64,000 nt of DNA from an uncultured delta proteobacterium (GTDB lineage Bacteria; Desulfobacterota; Desulfovibrionia; Desulfovibrionales; Desulfovibrionaceae): assembly GCA_903843965.1 (NCBI GenBank), contig CAIMRY010000008.1, positions 152,924-216,923 on the forward strand, read 5' to 3'. Below, one piece after another: positions 32,653-40,717 of this stretch. The notes below the pieces were generated by a model. That model did not search any database. It was not told where the DNA came from and saw only the letters and a program-made list of their open reading frames with translations. Every line of letters begins with the position of its first letter. The first letter of the stretch is position 1. The translations under genes were made by a program, and so were the position numbers.

Positions 32653-33066
32653 ATGGCCGAGGACTTCCGTACGTTATTAAAGGAAAAGTTGAAGAATTCC
32701 CAGACCGGTGAACGCTGGTTTGAGGATCTGGATATCGGCGGGATCTTTTATCTTTCCATCCAGGCCAGCTCCCTGCACGCCAGCACGCCGTCGGAGCTGC
32801 TGGATGACGTGAATGCCTACGAGGCCTTCCAGGTGATTTTGCAGACGAAGCAGGGCGTGTTCAGCTGCGGCAAGAAAGGCGCCTGGGAGCATCTGGCCTC
32901 CTGTGACTGGATGTCTCTGTTTGCTGAAGAATCCCCCATTTTGCGCGAGGCGGACAATGTACCGACGTCTGTTGTGCAGAAAATCTTTGAGGACGTGACC
33001 GCCAGCGCCATCGCGCACCCTGAATCCCTTGTTAAAAAGCGCGAATGCGGCGTCAAGCTGCTTTGA
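32653..33066 (+). CDS. Conserved hypothetical protein, 137 aa
   Basis: I do not recognise this family. The protein is soluble and acidic with mixed alpha/beta character (F-E-D-L-D-I-G-G-I-F-Y-L-S-I-Q) and cysteines in F-S-C-G-K-K, S-C-D-W and a C-terminal E-C-G-V. No signal or membrane segment. CAGGAGACGAC lies directly before the ATG. It is the last gene of the + strand unit with the TPR protein, 62 bp before the terminator. Confidence 0.78.
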   Translation: MAEDFRTLLKEKLKNSQTGERWFEDLDIGGIFYLSIQASSLHASTPSELLDDVNAYEAFQVILQTKQGVFSCGKKGAWEHLASCDWMSLFAEESPILREADNVPTSVVQKIFEDVTASAIAHPESLVKKRECGVKLL

Positions 33067-33128
33067 TATCAGCCTGATTCGCCAAGAAAAGCCACCTCTT
33101 GTAAGAACGATCCGGCTCACGATGCGAG

Positions 33129-33178
33129 CCAACGAAAACGGCCACCCTGCCCAGAAGCAAGGTGGCCGTTTTCGTTGG
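33129..33178. terminator. Bidirectional terminator with an 18-bp perfect stem
   Basis: CCAACGAAAACGGCCACC (33129-33146) pairs fully with GGTGGCCGTTTTCGTTGG (33161-33178) around a 14-base loop. A/T-rich outer arms supply a U-rich 3' side in both directions. It separates the + strand unit ending at 33066 from the minus-strand glycan operon ending at 33200. Confidence 0.93.
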
Positions 33179-33199
33179 CCTGTCAATGTTGTCAGATGA

Positions 33200-33904
33200 C
33201 TATTTCCACCAGAACAGCTCCCGCAGGAACTGGAAGTAATAGGCCGCTCCCCAGCGCAGGACCTGGAGCTTGCGCTCGCCGCCGATGCGCGGGGGCTCGT
33301 CGCCGGGAATCTCCGCAATCTTCAGCTTGCGTTTGGCTGCCCGGCACGACAACAGGGGCTCCCAGCTGATCTTGGTGCCAAAAAGCCTCTCTGGGGTGCT
33401 GTAGGCCTCATCGTCGAGCAGGCCGAGATCGTACACCAACTGTTTCTTGTACGCCCGGTAGATCACCATGACGTCCGTGTAGCGGCCGCCATGAAGGATG
33501 TTTATGGTCTTGGTGAACAGCCAGTTGCCGAAGGCGGTCACGATGTCGTCATCCGCACTTTGTGCCGAGCCGAGATAGCGCGAGGCGATGACCATGTCAT
33601 AGCCCTCCCGCATCTTGGCGATGAGGTCCGGGAGCAGTTCGGCAATGGAATTGCCGTCAGGGCTGAAGGTGATGAGCACATCCCCCTTGACCAGGGGCAT
33701 GACCTCCTCATATGCGTGGCGGAAGCCCCGCTGCTTCTGCACATAGACTTCATATCCCTGCGCGCGGGCCCATTCTATGGTGCCGTCTGTGGAGCCGCCA
33801 TCGACCACGATGATCTGATCCACCCAGTCGGAGTGGATCTTGGGCATGATGGCTTTCATGCCCTCCAGCTCGTTCAAGGTCATTACCAACAGCGTTGTTT
33901 CCAT
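33200..33904 (-). CDS. Glycosyltransferase family 2 (dolichyl-phosphate mannosyltransferase-like), copy 2
   Basis: The 234-residue GT-A protein has V-M-T-L-N-E-L-E-G-M, V-V-D-G-G-S-T-D-G-T at the donor site, Y-V-Q-K-Q-R-G-F-R-H-A-Y-E and T-F-S-P-D-G-N-S (the D-x-D-like metal site). No hydrophobic C-terminal segment is present. It is closely similar along its whole length to the protein at 34259-34963, so the two come from a local duplication. It likely adds a sugar, possibly the unusual heptose made by the upstream genes, to a lipid carrier or glycan. It is the last gene of the operon. Confidence 0.88.
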   Translation of the reverse strand: METTLLVMTLNELEGMKAIMPKIHSDWVDQIIVVDGGSTDGTIEWARAQGYEVYVQKQRGFRHAYEEVMPLVKGDVLITFSPDGNSIAELLPDLIAKMREGYDMVIASRYLGSAQSADDDIVTAFGNWLFTKTINILHGGRYTDVMVIYRAYKKQLVYDLGLLDDEAYSTPERLFGTKISWEPLLSCRAAKRKLKIAEIPGDEPPRIGGERKLQVLRWGAAYYFQFLRELFWWK

Positions 33905-34258
33905 GAATCATCCTTTGAAAGACATTTCAGTGCGGTCCGTCCGATGCAGGCATGGCATCATGTCGTGACGAAACACGAAAGCATTGTTGTGAAATCATAG
34001 CCATAAAATGGCATTACCGACTGCACGGATTGTTTCGGCCTGTGAACACAACTGCGTGTGCTTGACGCTGTCCACATTCGCCAAGTGAATCTGCAGGTCG
34101 TTTTTTGCTACAGCGTAAATAAACGTCAACCCAACCGTTGGTCATATGGCATCAAGATAATCCGGCGAGACAGTCAAAAAAATGCGTATGCTTGTGATTC
34201 CAAGGAGAAAAAACACCTCAGCGCTGCCGAGGAGGCGTTCCATGCATGCGCGCGAAGG
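33905..34258. other. 354-bp AT-rich spacer between the two paralogous glycosyltransferases
   Basis: No gene with coding character is seen. The stretch is clearly richer in A+T than its surroundings (for example around 34085-34215) and has several T/A runs. It may hold a promoter for the last gene or be the scar of the duplication that made the two glycosyltransferases. No clear -35/-10 pair could be fixed. Confidence 0.5.
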
Positions 34259-34963
34259 CTATCTCCAGAAGAAAAGGTCGTGCAGAATCTGGTACAGGAA
34301 GGTTGCCCCCCAGCGAATGATCTGCAGCTTGCGCACTCCGCCGATGCGCACCGGCTCATCGCCCGGGATCTCCGTAATCTTGAGCTTGCGGCGAGCAGCG
34401 CGAATGGACAAGAGCGGCTCCCAGCTGACCTTGGTGTTGAACAGCTTCTCCGGAGTGCGGAAGGCGCTGTCGCCCGCAAGTTCCAGGTCAAAGGCGAGCG
34501 TCGTCTTGTATGCCCTGTAGATGACCATTGCATCGGTGTAGTGGCCGCCGTGCAGTATGTTGATAGTTTTTGTGAACATCCAATTGCCGAAGGCGGTAAT
34601 GATGTCGTCGTCATCGCTCTTGGCGTTGCCAAGGTAGCGCGATGCGATGACCATGTCATAGCCTTCCTTCATCTTCTCAACCAGCTCAGGAATCAGTTCC
34701 GGAACGGAGTTGCCGTCAGGGCTGAATGTAATGACGACATCGCCGATCATCATGGGCCAGATCTCTTCATATGCATGGCGGAATCCCTTCTGCTTCTGCA
34801 CATAGGTCTGATAGTCATTCTCCTGGGCCCACTCGATGGTGCCGTCCGTCGAACCGCCATCCACAACGATTATCTGATCCACCCATTCTCTTTTGATGAG
34901 CGGCATAATGGCTTTCATGCCTTCGATCTCGTTCAATGTCATGACCAGCAATGTCGTTTTCAT
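34259..34963 (-). CDS. Glycosyltransferase family 2, copy 1
   Basis: Paralogue of the gene at 33200-33904, same length (234 residues) and same motifs: V-V-D-G-G-S-T-D-G-T, Y-V-Q-K-Q-K-G-F-R-H-A-Y-E, T-F-S-P-D-G-N-S, N-I-L-H-G-G-H-Y-T-D and the C-terminal W-E-P-L-L-S. Most differences are conservative, which suggests retained function with changed donor or acceptor use. The gene follows the radical SAM gene after 71 bp. Base composition is more A+T-rich than the upstream sugar-pathway genes. Confidence 0.88.
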   Translation of the reverse strand: MKTTLLVMTLNEIEGMKAIMPLIKREWVDQIIVVDGGSTDGTIEWAQENDYQTYVQKQKGFRHAYEEIWPMMIGDVVITFSPDGNSVPELIPELVEKMKEGYDMVIASRYLGNAKSDDDDIITAFGNWMFTKTINILHGGHYTDAMVIYRAYKTTLAFDLELAGDSAFRTPEKLFNTKVSWEPLLSIRAARRKLKITEIPGDEPVRIGGVRKLQIIRWGATFLYQILHDLFFWR

Positions 34964-35034
34964 TCAGACTCCTTTGCCTAATGCATTTTCAGCGGCGGCT
35001 GCATGTGATCTTGCAAACGATGAGTTTGAAGCGT

Positions 35035-36510
35035 TTACACGATGGAGAATTCCCTGTACAGGGTCTTTTCGGTCATGCCTTGAATATGCTGCATCGTTTG
35101 CTCACCGAACTTTGCCCGAATCATATGCAGGTAACGGGGGTTCTTGAAATATGCATCAAAGGCGTAATCGCGGAAGGAAAGCACCTGCATGCCAGCAAGA
35201 TACTTTGTGGGCAACGGCAGACAATCCGGAGAATACTGGGAGTAGCCATGCCAGGATTTCGGCAGGGGCAGGCCCTGCGTGACCGCAAGATCATAGAGCT
35301 TGGAGCCTGGATAGGCCATGGCGGAGTAGATGTTCGACCATTCCGCATTGATGGACTGCATGAGCGACATGGTTTCCTGCATCGAGTCGTAGTCGTCCTC
35401 GCGCAGGCCGAAGATGAAGTTGGCGCAAATGTGCAGGCCCTCTGCGTAGGTCATCTCGACCAACTGGCCCACCTGGTCGAGGCGGTAGCCCTTGGTCACA
35501 TCCTCCAGCACGCGTTTGCTGCCTGACTCAAAGCCGTAGGCTATCCAGTTGATGCCCGCCTCTTTCATCTTCGCCAGCATGCGCTGGCTCACGGAATTGA
35601 CGCGCGCATAGGCCCAGAAGTTCAGGTCGTATTTGCGGGCGATGATGCGGTCGCAGAATTCTATGACACGCTTCTCGTTCATGGCGAACAGCTCATCCAT
35701 GATCTTGATGTTGCGCACGCCATAGCGCGTCACCAGGATGTCGAGCTCCTCCATGACCTTGTCCAGGCCGCGGTAGCGGATGGTGTGTTTGCCGAAAAGC
35801 GCATTGATGCAGCAGAAGGTGCATTTGAACGGGCAGCCAAGACTGGTGTAGAGCACGCCATAGGGCTGCCTGCGTTCAATATTGCCGAAGCAGTGCCAGT
35901 TGTGTGCGCGGTAGTGCTCCATGTGCAGCATGTCCCAGGCCGGAAGCGGCAGCACGTCCAGGTCCTCCAGCAGGGGCGGCAGGGTTCCGGGCTGCACCTT
36001 GTTGTTCTTGCGCCACCACAGTCCAGGCACCTTTGAGAAATCCGGGTTGGCGCCCTTCAGGGCCTCAAGAAGCGCAGGCAGGGTGACGAAGCCTTCGCCC
36101 TGGCACAGGAATTCAGCGCGCTCCTCGTCCATGGTCAGGCCAGGCAGCGCGCTGGGGTGCAGGCCGGCCAGAAGGGTATGCACCCCGGAAGTCTTGTCGC
36201 TCAAAAGGTCGACAATGCGCCCGGCCCCGGTCATGTTCATGGTGGAGGCCGAGGGATTGTGGCCGGAAACCATGATGGCGGCCACCAGCGGGTTCAGGTC
36301 GCGCACGCGGGCAGCGGTTTCGACATAGGACAGGTTTTCTGCCTCGGCGTCGAGAATGGCCGCCTCAAACCCCAATCCGCGCATGTATCCGGCCAGAATG
36401 GCCGACCAGATGGGCGGTTCGATGGCCGTCAACTTGAAGGCGGAGAGTTCCCCGTAGACCTGTTTCTGGCTTCCGGGCTTTACAAAAAGAATATCGAGCC
36501 TGCGCGACAT
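35035..36510 (-). CDS. B12-binding-domain radical SAM protein
   Basis: The 491-residue protein has an N-terminal Rossmann-like B12-binding-type domain (about 5-150) that lacks the D-x-H-x-x-G cobalt-ligand motif. The radical SAM barrel has C226-x3-C230-x2-C233 in G-C-P-F-K-C-T-F-C, and a helical C-terminus follows. Family members (BchE/class B methyltransferase relatives) perform C-methylation, cyclisation or other radical chemistry. The gene lies 9 bp after the DegT-family dehydratase gene and before the glycosyltransferases, so a carbon-skeleton change on the sugar or glycan is plausible. Substrate unknown. Confidence 0.88.
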   Translation of the reverse strand: MSRRLDILFVKPGSQKQVYGELSAFKLTAIEPPIWSAILAGYMRGLGFEAAILDAEAENLSYVETAARVRDLNPLVAAIMVSGHNPSASTMNMTGAGRIVDLLSDKTSGVHTLLAGLHPSALPGLTMDEERAEFLCQGEGFVTLPALLEALKGANPDFSKVPGLWWRKNNKVQPGTLPPLLEDLDVLPLPAWDMLHMEHYRAHNWHCFGNIERRQPYGVLYTSLGCPFKCTFCCINALFGKHTIRYRGLDKVMEELDILVTRYGVRNIKIMDELFAMNEKRVIEFCDRIIARKYDLNFWAYARVNSVSQRMLAKMKEAGINWIAYGFESGSKRVLEDVTKGYRLDQVGQLVEMTYAEGLHICANFIFGLREDDYDSMQETMSLMQSINAEWSNIYSAMAYPGSKLYDLAVTQGLPLPKSWHGYSQYSPDCLPLPTKYLAGMQVLSFRDYAFDAYFKNPRYLHMIRAKFGEQTMQHIQGMTEKTLYREFSIV

Positions 36511-36519
36511 GGCCCCCCC

Positions 36520-37695
36520 CTACCCTTGCACCGAGTTGAGCACGGCGCAGAGTTCGCGGATGCGTTCCGCCGACAATGTGGGATAGTTGCCGATGTAGTA
36601 GCCGAAGAAGTGGATGTGCTCCACCTCCGGGTACCTGGCGTATTCGCCGTCCGGCACGATGCCTCTCAGGTAGGGCTGGCGCAGCTGGTTGCCGCCGCCC
36701 GCGCTGCCTCGGCGGAACTCCACGCCGCTTTCGCGCATCTTTGTCTCCAGCCGCTCGCGCAGGGCCGCGTCGGGCTTGTTCAGCACCAGGTTGAAGGCGT
36801 AGTTGCAGCTGCCTTCCATGTCAAAGTCCGTGCGGTACTTGGCCGGATCGATGAGCTTCAGGAACAGCTCGAAGTTTTCGCGGCGGCGGTCGTTGCAGGC
36901 GTCCAGGCGCTTCAACTGGCTGCGGCCGAGCACGGCGTTGATCTCCGTGCTGCGCACATTGAAGGCCGGGAAGGCGAAGATAAAGTCTGGAGAAAGTTCA
37001 GGGTTGGCTGCTGCGTAGCGCGCGCGGGTATCCGCGTTCTCCGCTTCGCGCACCATGCCGTGGGAGCGGAACATGCGGATGGCGTCGTAAAAGGCGTCGT
37101 CGTTGGTGCAGACCATGCCGCCCTCGACGGTGCTCATGTGGTGCGCGAAGTAGAAGGAGAAGTTTGACGCCAGGCCAAAGGAGCCCAGACGCCTGCCCAG
37201 GAAGGTGGCGCCGTGGGACTCGCAGACGTCCTCGATGAGCGGGATGTTCCGGCGCTTGAGCTCGGCCAGGAGGCGCTCGGACAGGCCGTTGAAGCCCTGC
37301 ACGTAGGTCAGAAACACCGCGCGCGTCGTGTCGGTGAGCTTGGCCAGGACCTGGTTCTCATCCATGCACAGATTGCGCGGGTTGATGTCCACGAACACGG
37401 GCGTGAAGCCGTTCTGCAGCACGCTGGCGATGTCCGAGACCCAGGTCAGCGTGGGCACGATGACCTCGCCCCCGCCGTACAGGTGCTTCAGCGCGGCCAT
37501 GGTGATGAGGTTGGCCGAGGCCCCGGAGTTGACGAACACCGAATGCTTGACGCCAACCCACTGCGACCATTCGCGCTCCAGCGCGCGCACGTTCTCGGAC
37601 TGGGTGAGCCGGGGCATGCCCTGCAGGAATGTAATGAGAACGTCCAGATCCTCTCGGGAGACGTTGTCTTCCATCAACGGCCACTTGAACTGCAT
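36520..37695 (-). CDS. DegT/DnrJ/EryC1-family PLP enzyme with His for Lys: probable NDP-sugar 3-dehydratase
   Basis: The 391-residue fold-I protein has N-S-G-A-S-A-N-L, the cofactor aspartate in I-E-D-V-C-E-S-H-G-A (Asp156), and F-Y-F-A-H-H-M-S-T-V-E-G-G. Aminotransferases of this family have Lys at the first H (His185). The same Lys-to-His change is known in ColD and in E1 (RfbH/AscC), which use PMP/PLP to remove the C3 hydroxyl of 4-keto sugars. The four-cysteine 2Fe-2S motif of E1 is absent, so a ColD-like reaction is favoured. The neighbouring 4-dehydrogenase would supply the 4-keto substrate. SDR upstream by 20 bp. Confidence 0.85.
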   Translation of the reverse strand: MQFKWPLMEDNVSREDLDVLITFLQGMPRLTQSENVRALEREWSQWVGVKHSVFVNSGASANLITMAALKHLYGGGEVIVPTLTWVSDIASVLQNGFTPVFVDINPRNLCMDENQVLAKLTDTTRAVFLTYVQGFNGLSERLLAELKRRNIPLIEDVCESHGATFLGRRLGSFGLASNFSFYFAHHMSTVEGGMVCTNDDAFYDAIRMFRSHGMVREAENADTRARYAAANPELSPDFIFAFPAFNVRSTEINAVLGRSQLKRLDACNDRRRENFELFLKLIDPAKYRTDFDMEGSCNYAFNLVLNKPDAALRERLETKMRESGVEFRRGSAGGGNQLRQPYLRGIVPDGEYARYPEVEHIHFFGYYIGNYPTLSAERIRELCAVLNSVQG

Positions 37696-37715
37696 GGGGA
37701 AACCTCGTGTTTTCG

Positions 37716-38633
37716 CTATTTCTGTTGCAGGAACCAGTCATAGGTGCGGCGCAGGCCCTCGGCAAAGTCCACCTTGGGCGACCAGCCCAGGGCCGCCAGG
37801 CGCGAGGAGTCCAGCACCTTGACCGGCATGCCGTCGGGCTTGCTCAAGTCATAGTCGAGCCGACCGGAAAAGCCGCAGATGCCCTGGAGCATGACGGCCA
37901 GTTCGGCAATGGACACGGCCATGCCCGAGCCGATGTTGAGCGGCCCTTCCCAACTGTGGCCCTGCATGAGGAACACGGCTGCGTCGGCCACGTCGTCGAC
38001 ATACAAAAATTCGCGCCGGGCCTTGCCCGTGCCCCAGATGGACAGGGCCTCGTCGCCGCTGGCCCTGGCCGCGCGCAGGCGCGCCATGAGCGCGCCCACC
38101 ACGTGGGAGTTCTCCGGGCTGAAGTCGTCGCCCGGGCCGAAATAGTTGGTGGGCACGGCGATGTTGTAGTCCACGCCATGTTGCTGGCGCAGGGCCCGGC
38201 ATAGCTCCAGCCCGGCCAGCTTGCCCACCGCGTAGGCCAGGTTGGTGGGCTCCAAAGGCGAGGCGTAGAGGCTGTCCTCGCGGATGGGCTGGGCCGCGTC
38301 CTTGGGGTACACGCAGGAGCTGGCCAGGTACAGCAGTTTTTGGGTGTCGTTTTTGTGGGCGGCGTGGAGCACGTGGGTGGCGCAGAGCAGGTTGTCCAGG
38401 ATGAGATCGGCCGGCGCGCGGCGGTTCAGGCCGATGCCCCCGGCCTTGCCAGAGGCATAGACCACCCAGTCCGGCTTGTGCGCCTCGAAAAAGGCGTCCA
38501 CTGCGGCCTGGTTGCGCAGGTCCGGCTCCAGGGCGCTGGCGAACACGGAATACCCGCGCCCGCTGAAGGCCCGCAGGATGGCGCCGCCCAGGGCTTTTGC
38601 GCCCCCGGCCACAAAGATTTTCGGGGTGTGCAT
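37716..38633 (-). CDS. GDP-L-fucose-synthase-like SDR, probable GDP-4-keto-sugar reductase/epimerase
   Basis: The 305-residue extended SDR has an N-terminal glycine-rich V-A-G-G-A-K-A-L-G-G, S-S-C-V-Y-P-K (Ser105/Ser106/Cys107), the catalytic Y134-A-V-G-K138 and N-S-H177. Ser, Cys, His, Tyr and Lys match the active-site set of GDP-fucose synthase (Fcl/WcaG). In the Campylobacter jejuni heptose pathway a protein of this group (Cj1428) reduces the C4 keto group of GDP-heptose derivatives, so I infer a similar reductase. The first glycine motif is less regular than usual. ATG at 38633 overlaps the upstream stop (ATGA). Confidence 0.82.
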   Translation of the reverse strand: MHTPKIFVAGGAKALGGAILRAFSGRGYSVFASALEPDLRNQAAVDAFFEAHKPDWVVYASGKAGGIGLNRRAPADLILDNLLCATHVLHAAHKNDTQKLLYLASSCVYPKDAAQPIREDSLYASPLEPTNLAYAVGKLAGLELCRALRQQHGVDYNIAVPTNYFGPGDDFSPENSHVVGALMARLRAARASGDEALSIWGTGKARREFLYVDDVADAAVFLMQGHSWEGPLNIGSGMAVSIAELAVMLQGICGFSGRLDYDLSKPDGMPVKVLDSSRLAALGWSPKVDFAEGLRRTYDWFLQQK

Positions 38634-39742
38634 CAGGCCTCTTGACCGCGCACTGTGTTGACTATGGCGCGACGGATGTCGTCTTTGCCGATGTAATAGG
38701 CCTGCTCCAGGGTGTAGCCTGCTGGCGTGGGCAGGTCCGGGTTGGCCACGCGGGCGATGGGCGCCCTGAGCGAGCCGAAGCCCTTCTCGGCCACCAGGGC
38801 CGCGATCTCCGCCGTGACGCCGCCGGTCTTCCAGCCGGTGTCGCAGACCACCAGCCTGCCCGTGCGCGCCACGGAGGAGAGGATCAGCTCCTCGTCCAGC
38901 GGCCTGAGCGTGCGCGGGTCGATGATCTCGGCCTCGATGCCCTCGCCCGCCAGCTCCTGGGCGGCCAGAAAGGCCTCGGTCACCAGGTGCGACACGGCCA
39001 CCACGGTGACGTCGCGCCCGTTGCGGCGGATGACGCCCTTGCCCAGGGGCACGGTGTAGGGCTCCTCGGGCACGATGCCGCGCTGCTTGAAGTTCATGCG
39101 GTGGTCGATGATGAGCACCGGGTTGTTGTCCGCAATGGCCGCGAGCATGAGCCCCTTGGCGTCGTAGCAGGTGGAGGGCATGACCAGCTTCAGGCCGGGC
39201 ACGTGCATGAACAGGCCCTGCAAGGCCTGGGAATGCTGCGCCGCAGAGCCCCAGCCCCGGCCCACGCAGGCCCAGAAGACCAGGGGCACGCTGGCCGCGC
39301 CGCCGAACATGTAGTGCCACTTGGCCGCGTGGTTCACCAGCTGGTCCATGGCCAGGAGCAGAAAGTCCGGGCGGTTGTGGAAGTACACCGGCCGCATGCC
39401 GCCCAGGGCCGCGCCCACGGCGATGCCGGACAGGGCGGTCTCGGCCAGGGGCGTGTCGAACACGCGCTCGCGGCCATAGGTCAGGTGCAGGTTCTTGGTG
39501 GCCCCGAACATGCCCGAGGGGTCGTCGACCCCCTGGCCCATGACGAAGACGCGCGGGTCCAGGCTGAGAGCCTGGGAGAGCGCCTCGTTGGTGGCCTCGC
39601 CGTAGCTGATGCGCCGACCCGTGGGGCCGCCGCGCTGGAAGTCGGGCTCGCTGGCGGCCAGGCCGCGCGTGGCCGAGCCGTGCATGTCCTGGCTCAGGAA
39701 TTCGGGCTCGTTGGTGTCCGGCTTGATGCGTGACCAGGGCAT
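38633..39742 (-). CDS. Thiamine-diphosphate enzyme, E1 beta-type subunit
   Basis: The 369-residue protein matches the beta subunit of 2-oxoacid dehydrogenase E1 and the C-terminal half of transketolase. It has R-V-F-D-T-P-L-A-E-T-A with catalytic Glu101, then R-P-V-Y-F-H-N-R, and the C-terminal I-I-D-P-R-T-L-R-P-L-D. It carries about 40 extra N-terminal residues. It forms a pair with the alpha subunit gene 3 bp upstream. There is no E2 or E3 nearby. Stand-alone E1 pairs occur in antibiotic clusters (AviB1/AviB2 of avilamycin), where they are proposed to attach a two-carbon branch to a keto sugar. Confidence 0.88.
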   Translation of the reverse strand: MPWSRIKPDTNEPEFLSQDMHGSATRGLAASEPDFQRGGPTGRRISYGEATNEALSQALSLDPRVFVMGQGVDDPSGMFGATKNLHLTYGRERVFDTPLAETALSGIAVGAALGGMRPVYFHNRPDFLLLAMDQLVNHAAKWHYMFGGAASVPLVFWACVGRGWGSAAQHSQALQGLFMHVPGLKLVMPSTCYDAKGLMLAAIADNNPVLIIDHRMNFKQRGIVPEEPYTVPLGKGVIRRNGRDVTVVAVSHLVTEAFLAAQELAGEGIEAEIIDPRTLRPLDEELILSSVARTGRLVVCDTGWKTGGVTAEIAALVAEKGFGSLRAPIARVANPDLPTPAGYTLEQAYYIGKDDIRRAIVNTVRGQEA

Positions 39743-39745
39743 GGC

Positions 39746-40717
39746 TTACTCGCAGAAAAGGTTGTGGTGCAGGTCAGCCGCCGTGGGCAGCGGGCTTTGG
39801 CGCGCAAAGGCAAAGGCCGCGTCGATCTCGGCGCTGATCTCCGTCTCTGCCTCGGCCAGGGCCTGGGCGTCCAGGGCGCACTCGGCCAGAAGTTTGGCCT
39901 GGTAGGCGCAGACCGGACAGCGCATCCGCCAGGCCTCGATCTCGGCCAGGTCGCGGTAGCCCTTGGGGTCCTGGGAAACGCACCCGGCATGGCCCAGGAT
40001 GCGGTAGGTCACGCATTCGATGAAGGACGGCCCCTCACCCCTTCTGGCGCGCTCCACGGCCTTCTGGGCGGTCTCAAGCACCAGCTCTGGGTCGTTGCCG
40101 TCGATCTTGGCGGAGAAGAGCCTGTCCGTTGCGCCCTTGTGGAACACGTTGTCGCCGCAGTGGCGCGTATTGGTGGGCGAGCACACGGCCCAGCCGTTGT
40201 TCTCCATGACGTAGACCACGGGCAGCTTCTTCAGCAGGGCGAAATTGAGGGACTCGTAGAAGGTGCCCTCGTCCGCAGCGCCGTCGCCGAAAAAGACCAC
40301 GCTCACGCGGTCCAGCTTCTGCATCTGGAAGGCCAGGCCCTGGCCCGTGCCGATGGGGATGCCGCCGCCGACAATGGCCGAGGTGCCCATGTTGCCGTGG
40401 GCCACGTCGACCAGGTGCATGGACCCGCCATAGCCCTTGGAGCAGCCCGTGCTGCGGCAGAACAGCTCGGCCATCATGGCCTTGAGGTCCCCGCCCTTGG
40501 CCAGGTAGTGGCCGTGGCTGCGGTGGTTGCTGTTGATGGCGTCGTCTGCGCGCAGGGCCGCGCACACGCCGGTGGCGATGGCCTCCTGCCCGATGTACAG
40601 ATGCACCGGGGTCTTCATCTCGTCCTTCAGGTATTCGGACTCGATGCGCTCCTGCACGCGGCGGATGCGCAGCATGCTGCGCCACAGGTTGCGCTTGGCC
40701 TCAAAGGTCAGGCTCAT
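39746..40717 (-). CDS. Thiamine-diphosphate enzyme, E1 alpha-type subunit
   Basis: The 323-residue protein matches the pyruvate/acetoin dehydrogenase E1 alpha family. It has H-L-Y-I-G-Q-E-A-I, N-H-R-S-H-G-H-Y-L-A-K-G, S-M-H-L-V-D and the thiamine-diphosphate motif G-D-G-A-A-D-E-G (144-151) ending in E-N-N. Regulatory serine loops of the mitochondrial enzyme are absent. ATG at 40717 overlaps the kinase stop (ATGA) and is chosen over one 12 codons upstream. Coupled to the beta subunit, it should use pyruvate or another 2-oxo acid to make a carbanion that attacks a keto sugar (inference). Confidence 0.88.
   Translation of the reverse strand: MSLTFEAKRNLWRSMLRIRRVQERIESEYLKDEMKTPVHLYIGQEAIATGVCAALRADDAINSNHRSHGHYLAKGGDLKAMMAELFCRSTGCSKGYGGSMHLVDVAHGNMGTSAIVGGGIPIGTGQGLAFQMQKLDRVSVVFFGDGAADEGTFYESLNFALLKKLPVVYVMENNGWAVCSPTNTRHCGDNVFHKGATDRLFSAKIDGNDPELVLETAQKAVERARRGEGPSFIECVTYRILGHAGCVSQDPKGYRDLAEIEAWRMRCPVCAYQAKLLAECALDAQALAEAETEISAEIDAAFAFARQSPLPTAADLHHNLFCE

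Noticed and set aside
36520..37695. Call as sugar aminotransferase
   Set aside because: The PLP lysine is replaced by His185, which argues against transamination.
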